Below, in pieces: positions 34,144-43,494 of a DNA stretch of 64,000 bases; positions within the stretch are counted from its first letter, which is position 1, and the number at the start of each line of letters is the position of its first letter. The DNA comes from Gluconobacter cerevisiae (GTDB lineage Bacteria; Pseudomonadota; Alphaproteobacteria; Acetobacterales; Acetobacteraceae). The position numbers and the translations under genes were made by a program. The notes under the pieces are model-generated. The model was not told the origin of the DNA. It was given only the letters and a program-made list of their open reading frames with translations, and did no database searches. The stretch spans positions 62,001 to 126,000 of the forward strand of contig NZ_JABCQO010000006.1 of the NCBI RefSeq assembly GCF_015244675.1, in the 5' to 3' direction.

Positions 34144-34932
34144 GTGAATCAGAAAAGCATCTGGATCGGGACGAACTGGAAAATGAACAAGGGGCCGTCC
34201 GAAGCCATTGCGGATGCGCGCGCCCTGGCGTCTTTTCGCCCTCCTGAAGGTATCCGGTGTTTTCTGGCCCCGCCCGCCACGTCGTTGCGGGATGTGGGGA
34301 CGGTTCTTCAGGATAGCCCCCTGATGGTCGGCGCGCAGAATATGTACTGGGAAGACAATGGCGCGTGGACGGGTGAAATTTCCGCGCCGATGATTGCCGA
34401 ATGCGGTGCTTCCATTGTCGTTCTGGGGCATTCGGAACGTCGGCAGCATTTCGGGGAAACGGACTGGACGGTCAATCTGAAGGTCCGCGCGGCGCTCCGG
34501 CATGGTCTACGTCCCCTGATCTGTATTGGTGATACGCTCGACGAATATGAGTTCGGTGTCTCGCAGGAGACTCTGGCGCGGCAGACGAAAATTGCCTTGC
34601 ACGGAGTTTCGCAGGAAGACCTTGAGCGGGTTCTGGTGGTCTATGAGCCTGTCTGGGCTATAGGGGCGGCGGGCCGTCCGGCCGAACCGGCCTTCGTTTC
34701 GCAGATCCATACGACGCTGCGCACCGTTGTGCAGGAGATCGCAGGGCAGGGGAGTTCCGTGCGGATTCCACTGCTTTATGGCGGTAGCGTTTCGCGGAGC
34801 AATATCCGGGATTATGTGGCCCTTCCGGATGTGGGTGGGGTGCTGATCGGTCGGGCAGGATGGGACCCTGCGGATTTCATGGATCTGGTCGAGAGTGTGC
34901 GTGACGTGGTCTCTTTGAAGGTTCCTGCATGA
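34144..34932 (+). CDS. Triose-phosphate isomerase family protein (possibly TpiA2/tetrulose-phosphate type)
   Basis: 262 residues from GTG 34144 (GGGAGAGG ahead). TIM-barrel features are intact: NWKMNK (Lys13), GHSERR with His96, YEPVWAIG with Glu168. But loop 6 reads WAIGAAGRPA instead of the canonical WAIGTGKTA, and the last phosphate-binding strand reads GRAGW instead of GGASL. Such changes occur in TpiA2/EryH-type isomerases acting on tetrulose phosphates. The stop overlaps the start of a DeoR-family gene (ATGA), so the two are coupled. It may serve erythrulose or dihydroxyacetone-type sugar use rather than glycolysis; a canonical tpiA would then sit elsewhere. Confidence 0.82.
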   Translation: MNQKSIWIGTNWKMNKGPSEAIADARALASFRPPEGIRCFLAPPATSLRDVGTVLQDSPLMVGAQNMYWEDNGAWTGEISAPMIAECGASIVVLGHSERRQHFGETDWTVNLKVRAALRHGLRPLICIGDTLDEYEFGVSQETLARQTKIALHGVSQEDLERVLVVYEPVWAIGAAGRPAEPAFVSQIHTTLRTVVQEIAGQGSSVRIPLLYGGSVSRSNIRDYVALPDVGGVLIGRAGWDPADFMDLVESVRDVVSLKVPA

Positions 34933-35750
34933 TGAATGCCCTGCTTACGGAAGGGCAGGCATTGTCTGGCCGTCGGCGCGGGATCCTTGATTATGTCACC
35001 GAACATGGCGTGGTGCCGGTCGCGGACCTGCTGAAGCGTTTTTCGCTCAGTCGGGCATCGATTAACCGAGACCTGCTGGTGCTTTGCGCACAGGGTCTGG
35101 TCCGGCGGATCGGAACGGACATCACGACGCTTCCGAACGTCAGTGCAGCGGCAAGCGTGATGTATCGCAGGGCGCAAGCCGTTGCTGAAAAACAGGCGAT
35201 TGCGACGCTGGCCGCTTCCATGGTGAGTCAGGGCGACACAGTGGCACTTGATGATTCCACAACCGCAGGGGCGATGGCGGACAGGCTGTCCAAAATCGCC
35301 CAGTTGACGGTCGTGACGAACAGTCTGGGGCTCGTCAGTCGTCTGGGGCCTTGCGAAACGGTTGGACTGATCGGTTTGGGAGGGCGTTACAGTCCGACGT
35401 TTGACGCCTTTGTGGGAAGGATCTGCGAGCAGGGTGTGCTGTCCATGCGGATCAACATGGCATTCGTGTCGGCGGCCGCAATATCTGGCGGGGCGGCCTA
35501 TCATCAGGTCGAGGACATCCTTCAGGCCAAGCGTGCCCTGATGGACGTGGCGGATTGCCGCATTCTTCTGGCAGACAGTCGGAAGTTCGATACTTCGGCC
35601 ATGAACCGATTGGCCCTCCTGTCCGAATTCGACGTGGTGATTACGGATGACGGGATTGATCCCGCCTGCGCCGGGCTGCTGCGGGACGCAGGCATATCGC
35701 TGCGAATTGCCCGTGTCCCACGCCCCGCTTCTGGGCTCACTGCGGACTGA
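34929..35750 (+). CDS. DeoR-family transcriptional regulator
   Basis: 273 residues. N-terminal DeoR winged helix (about 14-62; RRRGILDYVTEHGVVPVADLLKRFSLSRASINRDLLVLCAQGLVRRIG) followed by the sugar-phosphate-binding domain with the family signature GDTVALDDSTTAGAMADRL and a later ADSRKFD segment. The start ATG 34929 overlaps the isomerase stop. It probably senses the sugar phosphate that the coupled isomerase handles and controls this operon. Confidence 0.92.
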   Translation: MMNALLTEGQALSGRRRGILDYVTEHGVVPVADLLKRFSLSRASINRDLLVLCAQGLVRRIGTDITTLPNVSAAASVMYRRAQAVAEKQAIATLAASMVSQGDTVALDDSTTAGAMADRLSKIAQLTVVTNSLGLVSRLGPCETVGLIGLGGRYSPTFDAFVGRICEQGVLSMRINMAFVSAAAISGGAAYHQVEDILQAKRALMDVADCRILLADSRKFDTSAMNRLALLSEFDVVITDDGIDPACAGLLRDAGISLRIARVPRPASGLTAD

Positions 35751-36771
35751 CAGCCGTCTGTTGCGTCATGACCGGAGTGAGCGGCCAGAATGTGACAGAA
35801 ACTTCCGCCTGCAATGCTGCAAGTTCGTCCTGAATATAAGTCATGTATTCGTGCAGTCCGCGGGAAATGATGTCCTCGGCCGTCTGGTCTTCAAGTGTGG
35901 CCCTCAGATTGATGATGCGCTCCTGTAGCGGCCCGCATTGGTGGCGGAGATTGTAGTGCGTGGACAGGGCATTGAGCGTGCTCTCCACCTGTCGCAGGTT
36001 GAGCATCAGGGAGCGCGGAAAACCTTCGTTTTTGAGCAGAAACCCTACGACATTGGCCGGTGTGGTCGTCACCGGCTGGAGGCGGCGGAAGGCATGATAG
36101 GCCGCAGCAGAACGCAGGACGGACCCCCATTGCGTCAGGTCCATTTGCGACCCCGAAATTTCGCCGTCTGGAAGCAGCGTGCGATAGCGGATGTCGATCA
36201 GGCGCGTGATTTGGTCGGAACGTTCCAGATATTTTCCCAGCAAATAGAACAGCCACGCCTGATCGCGATACAGCGTACCTTCGGTGACGCCGAAATGCGT
36301 CTGGCAGTCCTGTTTGATGCGGTTGCACAGCCCGGACAGACCGTCGCGGCGGATGTCAGGCGTGGAAAGCTCCAACATGCTCTGGGTAAAGATGTTGAGC
36401 TGCATCCACATTTCGGTAGAAATCAGCGGACGCGCCGAACGGGCGTTTTCGCGGGCCATATGCGCCATGGCGCGGATGGACGTCGGGTTCGTGCTTTCCG
36501 TGATGTAGAAGGCGAGAATGTTCTCTTCCGTTGCAGGGAGCGTATAAAGGGCGGCGTAACGCTCCTCGTCCGAATTAATCTGAAGAATGGACTCCCATCC
36601 CGGACTGCCGTCGGGGTTGCGGACGAAGGCTTCCGTCACTTCCAGAATGCGGGCGAGATTCTCAATCCGCTCCATATAACGGGCGAGCCACATCATGCTT
36701 TCGCCATAGCGCGACAGCAACGTGTTGAGATTGGCGAGCATAGCGGGAAAACGTGTGCCGGTCTGTGTCAT
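35737..36771 (-). CDS. Alpha-E domain protein (DUF403)
   Basis: 344 residues, all-helical alpha-E family. The N-terminal signature LSRYGESMMWLARYMERIENLARILEV (about 13-38) is typical, then ESILQINSDEERYAAL and a conserved SMLELSTPDI region follow. Alpha-E proteins form a predicted peptide-synthesising or amide-ligase complex with the circularly permuted ATP-grasp protein encoded next. The start codon overlaps the stop of the ATP-grasp gene (ATGA). The 3' end meets the convergent DeoR gene, overlapping by 14 bases. Confidence 0.92.
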   Translation of the reverse strand: MTQTGTRFPAMLANLNTLLSRYGESMMWLARYMERIENLARILEVTEAFVRNPDGSPGWESILQINSDEERYAALYTLPATEENILAFYITESTNPTSIRAMAHMARENARSARPLISTEMWMQLNIFTQSMLELSTPDIRRDGLSGLCNRIKQDCQTHFGVTEGTLYRDQAWLFYLLGKYLERSDQITRLIDIRYRTLLPDGEISGSQMDLTQWGSVLRSAAAYHAFRRLQPVTTTPANVVGFLLKNEGFPRSLMLNLRQVESTLNALSTHYNLRHQCGPLQERIINLRATLEDQTAEDIISRGLHEYMTYIQDELAALQAEVSVTFWPLTPVMTQQTAVSPQ

Positions 36772-38279
36772 CGGGCCATCACCCAGGTGTCCTTCGAGCC
36801 GCCGCCCTGTGAGGAATTAACGACCAGCGAGCCTTTGCGAAGGGCCACACGAGACAGACCGCCGGGGAGGACCCATGTGTTTTTCCCGGTGAGGGCGAAG
36901 GGCCGAAGATCCACATGCCGCGCCTCTACACCGCTGGGACAGAGTGTGGGGGAAACCGAGAGGTCGATGATGGGCTGGCTGATGTAGTTGGACGGATCTT
37001 CGAGCAGCTTTGCGCGGAATTCGTCCAGTTCGGTCTGGGTGGCCTGCGAGCCTATCAACAGGCCGTAGCCGCCGGACGCGCCGACGGGTTTGATGACCAG
37101 CTTGTCCATATTGGCCAGCGTGTAGGCCAGCCCCTCCGGTTCGGCGCAGATATGGGTCTGGACGCTGTCAAGGATTGGGTCTTCGCTAAGGTAATAGCGG
37201 ATGAGACGGGGCACATAGGCATAGACGGCCTTGTCGTCCGCCACGCCCGTTCCCAGAGCGTTCGCCAGCGTGACGTTGCCCCGGCGATACGCTTCCACAA
37301 GGCCGGGTACGCCGAGCATGCTGTCCGGATTGAAGGCCAGAGGGTCCAGATATTCGTCGTTGAGGCGGCGATAGATCGAATGAACGGGACGTAGCCCCGC
37401 GACGGTGCGCATGTAAACGCGGTGGTTCTCGACGATCAGATCCCGCCCTTCGACAAGAGGCACGCCCATCTCGCGCGCCAGAAAGACGTGCTCGAAATAG
37501 GCAGAATTGTAGATGCCGGGCGAGAACAGCACGACCTGCGGATCGGTCACACCCTCGGGCGCGACCTCGCACAGGGTCTGGTGCAGCTTGAGGCCGTATT
37601 CTTCTACCGAACGCAGCGGCATGCCCGAGGCAAGGTCGGGCATCAGCCGCAGCATCATGTGCCGGTTCTCAATGACGTAGGAGACGCCCGACGGCGTGCG
37701 GGCATTGTCTTCAAGGACCATGAAACGGCCGCTGCTGTCACGGATCAGGTCGGTCCCGTTGATATGGACATAGACGTCACCGGGGACACGAACCCCGACC
37801 ATGGCCTCGCAGTAATTGGGATTACCGAGCACCAGACTGGCAGGGATGATGCCATCCCGCAGGACGTGACGCTCATGGTAGATGTCCCGCAGGAACAGGT
37901 TAAGCGCCCGGACGCGTTGCTGCACGCCGCGGTCGATATGCTCCCATTCCGGGGCCGTGAGAACGCGTGGGATCATGTCGAAGGGGAGAATGCGGTCGAT
38001 CGCTTCGCGGTCGGAATAGACAGTGAAGGTAATGCCCAGCCGATAGAGTTGTGTTTCGGCTGTGCTGGTGCGGTGCCGCAATTCCGAAAGATCGAACCCG
38101 GCCAGACGGTCCCGCACTGTTCTGAGCAGCGGCGGCATGTCCTCTGTCCGGCGCATGAGTTCGCAGAAAAAATCCGGCGTGTCATAGGCGGCGAAAATGC
38201 CTGCCGCAGCTTTTAAAGGCGGCAGTGTGGAGACGCTGCTCAGGGAGGGATCAGGAGACTGCAAAACCGGCTTGTTCAT
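36768..38279 (-). CDS. Circularly permuted ATP-grasp protein (DUF404/DUF407)
   Basis: 503 residues from ATG 38279 (GAGG 6 bases ahead). Family signatures: FAAYDTPDFFCELM (N-terminal, DUF404), NPNYCEAMVGVRVPGDVYVHINGTDLIRDSSGRFMVLEDNARTPSGVSYVIENR (about 160-213) and VIKPVGASGGYGLLIG (about 400-415), the ATP-binding Lys segment. Known partners are alpha-E and transglutaminase proteins; all are here (alpha-E overlapping, transglutaminase divergent). Predicted role: amide-bond (peptide) ligation on an unknown substrate. A longer reading to 38393 lacks these features. Confidence 0.9.
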   Translation of the reverse strand: MNKPVLQSPDPSLSSVSTLPPLKAAAGIFAAYDTPDFFCELMRRTEDMPPLLRTVRDRLAGFDLSELRHRTSTAETQLYRLGITFTVYSDREAIDRILPFDMIPRVLTAPEWEHIDRGVQQRVRALNLFLRDIYHERHVLRDGIIPASLVLGNPNYCEAMVGVRVPGDVYVHINGTDLIRDSSGRFMVLEDNARTPSGVSYVIENRHMMLRLMPDLASGMPLRSVEEYGLKLHQTLCEVAPEGVTDPQVVLFSPGIYNSAYFEHVFLAREMGVPLVEGRDLIVENHRVYMRTVAGLRPVHSIYRRLNDEYLDPLAFNPDSMLGVPGLVEAYRRGNVTLANALGTGVADDKAVYAYVPRLIRYYLSEDPILDSVQTHICAEPEGLAYTLANMDKLVIKPVGASGGYGLLIGSQATQTELDEFRAKLLEDPSNYISQPIIDLSVSPTLCPSGVEARHVDLRPFALTGKNTWVLPGGLSRVALRKGSLVVNSSQGGGSKDTWVMAR

Positions 38280-38579
38280 TCTCTGCCTCACACCGTGTTT
38301 GTCCCCGATCCCTGTGCTGAGGAAAAATCCGATCAGCCATGCCGGTTCGTTACGATCTTTTATTAACGGAGCAAGATTCCGGCCCTTTGCCAAGCGTGAA
38401 ATTTAACGTTTGGATAGATAGCGGAAAGTATGGTGGAAATTGTTGCGGTTCCCGACAAGGCTGATAGGGTAACGTTCTGAACTGCTATCAGATCCGGTAG
38501 GTTGTCGGAGCGTGCTGGCCCGAAAAACCTGTGTCTGGAGTGTATTTCTGAATCTGATTGTCCTCAGGGCCTGTCGAGC

Positions 38580-39458
38580 ATGAACTCCCGCGTCGTCCTG
38601 CGCCATCATACCCGATACCAGTATGACCGGCCTGTCTTTCTGGGGCGTCAGACCGTGCGTCTGTGTCCGGTTCCGCGCGTGGCCTCCGCCATCCGGAATT
38701 ATGCGCTCGACGTGTCGCCGGGCACTGCGGATGTGCTCTGGAGGCACGATGCTTACGGCAACCGTGTGGCGGAAGTCTGGGTTCCGGAGCGTGTTACGGC
38801 GTTTGATGTCTCGGTCAGCATGGAGGTAGATCTGGGTAGCCAGCCGGGGGAGGCAGGAGAAGCAGAAACACCGGTCTGTGCTGCCTACCGGGATGTCGAT
38901 ACGGCTGGGGCGCAGGTGTCCCGCTTTGTCGAAGCCTGGCGGGTCGCGGGTGAGCAGAGGATTCCGTCCGTGGTAGCAGATCTCAACCGGGCCGTTGCAA
39001 AGTGTCTGACCTATCAGCGCAGATTTGAACCGGGCGTGTGGGCGCCTGAAGAGACGTTGCAGCGGGAAAGCGGTTCATGTCGTGACAGCGCATGGCTTCT
39101 GGTGACGGTCCTGCGGCATCTGGGATTTTCGGCACGGTTCGTGTCCGGCTATCTGATCCAGCCGGATGACGTCGAGGGCCTGAACTGTGATCTGCATGCC
39201 TGGGCGGAAGCGTGGATTCCGGAAAGTGGTTGGATTGGTTTTGATACGACATCCGGTCTGATGGTGGCGCAGCATCACATTCCGCTGGTGGTTGCCGGAC
39301 GACCCGAAGAAACCGCGCCCATTTCAGGACTGCTGGACCGATGCAAGGCTACGTTTGAGGTCACAATGTGTGCCATTCCTCTCTCAGCCGGGAACATTGC
39401 CCCGGAACTGGCTATGATCGGGAAAGCCGGTGTAATGCATTCCCATGAAGCTCTTTGA
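38580..39458 (+). CDS. Transglutaminase-like cysteine protease family protein
   Basis: 292 residues from ATG 38580. The N-terminal beta domain (RVVLRHHTRYQYDRPVFLGRQTVRLCPVPR) is typical of bacterial transglutaminase-core proteins. The catalytic triad Cys167 (SGSCRDSAWLLVTVLRHLGF), His206 (CDLHAWAEAW) and Asp222 (GFDTTSG) is complete. Such proteins accompany the ATP-grasp/alpha-E pair and may remove or exchange the ligated peptide. It is divergent from the ATP-grasp gene (300 bases between starts), and the zinc peptidase gene overlaps its end by 14 bases. Confidence 0.9.
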   Translation: MNSRVVLRHHTRYQYDRPVFLGRQTVRLCPVPRVASAIRNYALDVSPGTADVLWRHDAYGNRVAEVWVPERVTAFDVSVSMEVDLGSQPGEAGEAETPVCAAYRDVDTAGAQVSRFVEAWRVAGEQRIPSVVADLNRAVAKCLTYQRRFEPGVWAPEETLQRESGSCRDSAWLLVTVLRHLGFSARFVSGYLIQPDDVEGLNCDLHAWAEAWIPESGWIGFDTTSGLMVAQHHIPLVVAGRPEETAPISGLLDRCKATFEVTMCAIPLSAGNIAPELAMIGKAGVMHSHEAL

Positions 39459-40521
39459 GTGCCAGTCCTGCGGACAGATCCTCTTTTTTGAAAATACGGT
39501 TTGCGAGAACTGCCGTCGTTCCGTCGGGTATCTGCCGGAACAGTCGCTGCTGACCGCGCTGGACCCGGCGGGAGAGCGGCTGTGGGACCCACTTGAGCCT
39601 TCGGCGCGACATAAAAGACTGCTCTACTGCTCCAATCATGATTACGACGTCTGCAACTGGCTGACCAAACCTGCCCCGCACAGTGACAGACCGTTCTGCT
39701 TTGCCTGCCGCTTCAACCGTACGATTCCAAACCTCGACATTTCTGGAAATCTGGAGCGCTGGCGCAAGATTGAGGTTGCCAAGCACCGGCTTTTCTACAC
39801 GCTTTTGCGACTCAGGCTGCCAATCCGGGACAGGCGTCAGGACCCTGAAAACGGGCTTGTGTTCGACTTTCTTGATGACGCGCCGGATGGATCGTCGTCT
39901 GTCATGACTGGGCATTCCAACGGCGTTATTACCATCGCGATGCGGGAAGCCGATGATGCGACCCGCGAGCGGATGCGCATTGAGATGGGAGAGTATTACC
40001 GTACGCTTTTGGGACACTTCCGGCACGAGATCGGGCATTATTACTGGAACCTGCTGGTACGCGACGCTGGGCGGCTGGAAGAGTGTCGCGCTGTCTTCGG
40101 TGATGATTGCGCAGATTATCAGCAGGCACTTCAGGTCTATTATGACAGCCCTCCGCCGCCCAAATGGCAGGACAATCATGTCAGCGTCTATGCGACATCC
40201 CATCCTTGGGAGGATTTTGCGGAAACCTGGGCGCATTATCTGCATATCGTCTCAACGCTTGAAACCGCCTGTGCTTTCGGTGTCAGTGTTAATCCGCGCC
40301 TTGAGAGGATCGGTCATACCTCGGGGCGGACGCTTGAAGATCCGTATACGCAGGCATCTTTCGAAGACATCATGCAGGCTTGGTTGCCTCTGACCTATGC
40401 CGTGAACAGTCTGAACCGCTCTATGGGGCTGGCGGATTTTTACCCTTTCGTGTTGACGGCAGGTGTCATGCACAAACTCGCCTTCATTCACCGCCTGATC
40501 CGCGAAAGCCAGAGCGTGTGA
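39445..40521 (+). CDS. Putative zinc-binding metallopeptidase with N-terminal zinc ribbon
   Basis: 358 residues. The N-terminal zinc ribbon has Cys6, Cys9, Cys20, Cys23 and a second pair CFAC near 85-88. The peptidase motif is HEIGH at 194-198, followed by a third-ligand candidate in EDFAETWAHYLHI (about 268). The family is the 'putative zinc-binding peptidase' group seen next to transglutaminase-like genes. Overlap with the transglutaminase gene suggests translational coupling. No signal peptide, so cytoplasmic. Confidence 0.9.
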   Translation: MKLFECQSCGQILFFENTVCENCRRSVGYLPEQSLLTALDPAGERLWDPLEPSARHKRLLYCSNHDYDVCNWLTKPAPHSDRPFCFACRFNRTIPNLDISGNLERWRKIEVAKHRLFYTLLRLRLPIRDRRQDPENGLVFDFLDDAPDGSSSVMTGHSNGVITIAMREADDATRERMRIEMGEYYRTLLGHFRHEIGHYYWNLLVRDAGRLEECRAVFGDDCADYQQALQVYYDSPPPPKWQDNHVSVYATSHPWEDFAETWAHYLHIVSTLETACAFGVSVNPRLERIGHTSGRTLEDPYTQASFEDIMQAWLPLTYAVNSLNRSMGLADFYPFVLTAGVMHKLAFIHRLIRESQSV

Positions 40522-40585
40522 AGCGAGAGTTCAGGGACAAATCTCTGAGACGTTTTCCGCCCGAATTATCGGAGCCTGATTCCCT

Positions 40586-41878
40586 TCAGTCCAGTCGAAC
40601 TGAAGGGCGCACAAAGGTTTCCACCCAGTCCGAGTAACAGGACATCAGGCCACGATAATAGCCGAAGAGTTCCATCTGGTGCTGGCGATACAGCATCAGA
40701 TGTGCCAGTCGCGCCGAAAAGCCGTGGGAGATGCCTCCGCCCCAGACGGTGCCCCCAGGAAGGGCTGCCCAGCCATTATATTTTCCAAGGGCCACGATCG
40801 CGCCCTTGTTATGGAAGACGCAGCCCGGGACTTTCCGACCGTGTTCGATCCACGCAGGAAGATATCGGGCCAGATGTTTGGCCTGCTGTCCCGCGACCTG
40901 TGCTGTGGCGGGCAGGGGGTCATCCTGAATGAAAGAGCAGTCTCCGAGTGCGAAAATACGTTCGTCGTCAATGGAGGAGAGGTTTGGATTGACGAGGATC
41001 TGGCCGGTCCGGTTGATGGTCAGGTCGCCATAGGCGGTGGTGACTTCGGGGGCTTTAACGCCTGCGGCCCAGACACGCAGTTTGGCTGGAATATAAGATC
41101 CATCTTTCAGGATGAAACCATGCGCATCCGCACCTGCAACGCGGGCATTGGTTTGAACAGTCACGCCGATATGTTCTAGCTCTTTCTGGGCGGCCGCAGA
41201 AACAGACTCCGGAAAGGCGGGGAGGATACGCGCGCCTGACTGAAGAAGCGTGACATGTAGTTTGGGCGGAGCCTTGCCGAAGGCGTGCAGGTTATACGGG
41301 CCGACGATTTCCAGAGCCTTGTGTAGTTCGGCGGCAAGCTGAACGCCGGTGGCACCGCCACCAACAATAGCGATGTCCAGTTCGGAAGTATTGGCGAACG
41401 CGCGAAGCAGTTCCATACGGAATTTCTCGTTGAAAGCATTGGCCTCTACGAGGTTGTCGATGGACATACAGTGTTCTTTGACACCGGGCGTGCCGAAATC
41501 ATTGGCGCAACTGCCGATCGCAATGACGATCGTGTCATATTTCATGCGGCGGCTTTCCAGAACGACGGTGCCGTCAGCTTCCAGCAATGGGCTAAGGATG
41601 ACTTCGCGATTTTCGCGATCAATGGAGGCGACTTCACCGGGCCAGAATTCGAAATGATGACCGCTGGCCTGAGTGATAAAGTTCACTTTGTCGTTTTCGT
41701 TGCTGAGCGTGCCAGAGGCGAAGCAGTGCAACATCGGCTTCCAGACATGGGAAAAGCTCTTATCAATCAGCGTGATGCGCGCTTTTCCGGGTTTCCCCAT
41801 CGATTTTCCGAGGCGCGTTGCGAGAGACAGGCCAGCGACGCCACCTCCGACAATCAGAATTTCAGGTCGAGACAGCAT
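40586..41878 (-). CDS. ndh: Type II NADH:quinone oxidoreductase (NDH-2)
   Basis: 430-residue FAD flavoprotein. The FAD-binding GGGVAGLSLATRLG (about 11-24) and NAD-binding IVGGGATGVQLAAELHKAL (about 169-187) are present. Also present are RRMKYDTIVIAIGS and FALGDCSFIQDDPLPATAQVAGQQAKHLAR (FAD-contacting, family signature). The C-terminus (AHLMLYRQHQMELFGYYRG) should be amphipathic and attach the protein to the inner face of the membrane. It passes NADH electrons to ubiquinone without pumping protons. ATG 41878 has GGAGG 11 bases ahead. Confidence 0.92.
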   Translation of the reverse strand: MLSRPEILIVGGGVAGLSLATRLGKSMGKPGKARITLIDKSFSHVWKPMLHCFASGTLSNENDKVNFITQASGHHFEFWPGEVASIDRENREVILSPLLEADGTVVLESRRMKYDTIVIAIGSCANDFGTPGVKEHCMSIDNLVEANAFNEKFRMELLRAFANTSELDIAIVGGGATGVQLAAELHKALEIVGPYNLHAFGKAPPKLHVTLLQSGARILPAFPESVSAAAQKELEHIGVTVQTNARVAGADAHGFILKDGSYIPAKLRVWAAGVKAPEVTTAYGDLTINRTGQILVNPNLSSIDDERIFALGDCSFIQDDPLPATAQVAGQQAKHLARYLPAWIEHGRKVPGCVFHNKGAIVALGKYNGWAALPGGTVWGGGISHGFSARLAHLMLYRQHQMELFGYYRGLMSCYSDWVETFVRPSVRLD

Positions 41879-42435
41879 CGGTTTTCATGCCTCCGTTAAG
41901 GGGATGGGCAGCAAAAAAAGATACACAGAAAGAGATGTTTACGCCTCGCCACAGCAGTAAACAGTGAGGATCGGAAGAGACTATTATGAGCATTCCGGAT
42001 ATGACGAAAATCATATTCAGGTGACTGTAATAAAGTTCGGTGAGCACTTTTCTGAAATAGGCGCGTGCTCACGGAACTTTATAATGTGATTTTGTTTTTG
42101 AGCTAAATCCTGGAATTCTCAAAGATTTTTTAGAAATTTATGGTGAATGTTTCGGCGCAGTATGAGGCTTTATCACAGATGTGTGGATCAGGGCCTTTGC
42201 TACAGGCGGCACTGCGTTCCTAATCTCTGGTTGGGGAATATTAGGAATATCTTCTAAAACAGCTCTATCATTACCTGAAACGGTTATCTTAAACTCAAAC
42301 ATCAAACGAAAACGGCTGTGATGTTACTGAAGGCGAACCTCAATAACATCACAGCCGCTTATAATTCTGGATGACAGGTCAGCACTCTGAACCGTTCATC
42401 CTCAACTCAATCTGATGAATTGTGGGATCGGGTAC
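41879..42435. other. Gap between ndh and the MesD gene with terminator hairpin
   Basis: About 560 bases. No gene is firmly supported. A 54-codon frame on the minus strand (42138-42302, starting MFEFKITVSGND) has a mildly coding look but no ribosome binding site and no known relatives. The left 200 bases hold only the promoter side of ndh and AT-rich sequence. Confidence 0.5.
42313..42357 (-). terminator. Terminator hairpin after mesX-mesD
   Basis: 14-bp perfect inverted repeat (CGGCTGTGATGTTA / TAACATCACAGCCG) with a 17-base loop. On the minus strand the stem is followed by TTTTCGTTT, and the mesD stop lies 79 bases upstream. Confidence 0.65.
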
Positions 42436-43464
42436 TTAGGCCGAAAGTTCTTTCCGAACGATTGCTGCACCTGCACTCAGTGCATTGAGCTTGCCCGTGG
42501 CGACCTGCCGGGACAGCGGTGTCATTCCACAATTGGTCGAAGGATACAGCTTGTCCGCATCGACGAACTGAAGAGCTTTTCGCAGCGTGTTGGCAACGTC
42601 TTCTGGTGTTTCAACGGTGCTGGTCGCCACGTCGATGGCGCCGACCATCACTTTTTTGCCGCGGATAAGTTCGATAAGATCCATTGGAACGCGCGAGTTC
42701 TGGCATTCCAGCGAGATCAGGTCGATGTTTGACCGCTGTAGCTTGGGGAAAATTTCCTCATACTGTCTCCACTCCGAGCCCAGAGTGTTCTTCCAGTCGA
42801 TATTCGCCTTGATGCCGTAACCGTAGCAGATATGAACGGCCGTTTCGCATTTCAGGCCTTCAATCGCCTTTTCCAGCGTCGCAATGCCCCAGTCATTCAC
42901 TTCATCGAAGAAAACGTTGAAGGCAGGTTCGTCGAACTGAATAATATCGACGCCAGCCGCTTCAAGTTCGCGAGCTTCCTGGTTCAGGATACGGGCAAAT
43001 TCCCAAGCCAGTTTTTCACGGCTCTTGTAATGTGCGTCATGCAGCGTATCGATCATGGTCATGGGGCCGGGGAGAGCCCATTTGATCGGCTTCTTCGTAA
43101 GGCTGCGCAGGAACTTGGCATCTTCGACAAAGACGGGCTTTTCGCGCGACACTGAGCCCACGACGGAAGGAACGCTTGCGTCGTAGCGATTGCGGATTTT
43201 GACGGTCTGGCGGTTCTCGAAATCGACGCCACTCAGATGCTCGATGAACGTCGTGACGAAATGCTGACGTGTCTGTTCGCCGTCGCTGACGATATCGATG
43301 CCGGCACGGTCTTGATTGTCCAGCGTCAGGCGCAGGGCATCCTGCTTGCCTTCGACCAGTTCTTCACCCTCCAGTTTCCAGGGAGACCAGAGGGTTTCCG
43401 GTTTTGCGAGCCATGAAGGCTTCGGCAGGCTGCCGGCGGTCGAGGTCGGGAGAAGTGTTTTCAT
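42436..43464 (-). CDS. mesD: Core-MetE methionine synthase (MesD)
   Basis: 342 residues, about the size of the C-terminal catalytic half of MetE alone. The four zinc-binding residues are present: His211 and Cys213 (AVHICYG), Glu253 (SLECQ), Cys312 (STNCGM). The substrate region LPGPMTMID and FDEPAFN also match. Core-MetE proteins of this group next to DUF1852 are the folate-independent, oxygen-requiring MesD enzymes. Its partner MesX gene lies 30 bases upstream in the same transcript. The methyl donor is not methyltetrahydrofolate in this group and is not yet clear. No metE or metH is in this window. Confidence 0.9.
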   Translation of the reverse strand: MKTLLPTSTAGSLPKPSWLAKPETLWSPWKLEGEELVEGKQDALRLTLDNQDRAGIDIVSDGEQTRQHFVTTFIEHLSGVDFENRQTVKIRNRYDASVPSVVGSVSREKPVFVEDAKFLRSLTKKPIKWALPGPMTMIDTLHDAHYKSREKLAWEFARILNQEARELEAAGVDIIQFDEPAFNVFFDEVNDWGIATLEKAIEGLKCETAVHICYGYGIKANIDWKNTLGSEWRQYEEIFPKLQRSNIDLISLECQNSRVPMDLIELIRGKKVMVGAIDVATSTVETPEDVANTLRKALQFVDADKLYPSTNCGMTPLSRQVATGKLNALSAGAAIVRKELSA

Positions 43465-43494
43465 GATGATTTCGGCCTTGGTGTTTTTAATGGA

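Noticed and set aside
35938-38216. Long plus-strand frames opposite the alpha-E and ATP-grasp genes
   Set aside because: Shadows of the real minus-strand genes, whose sequences carry full family signatures.
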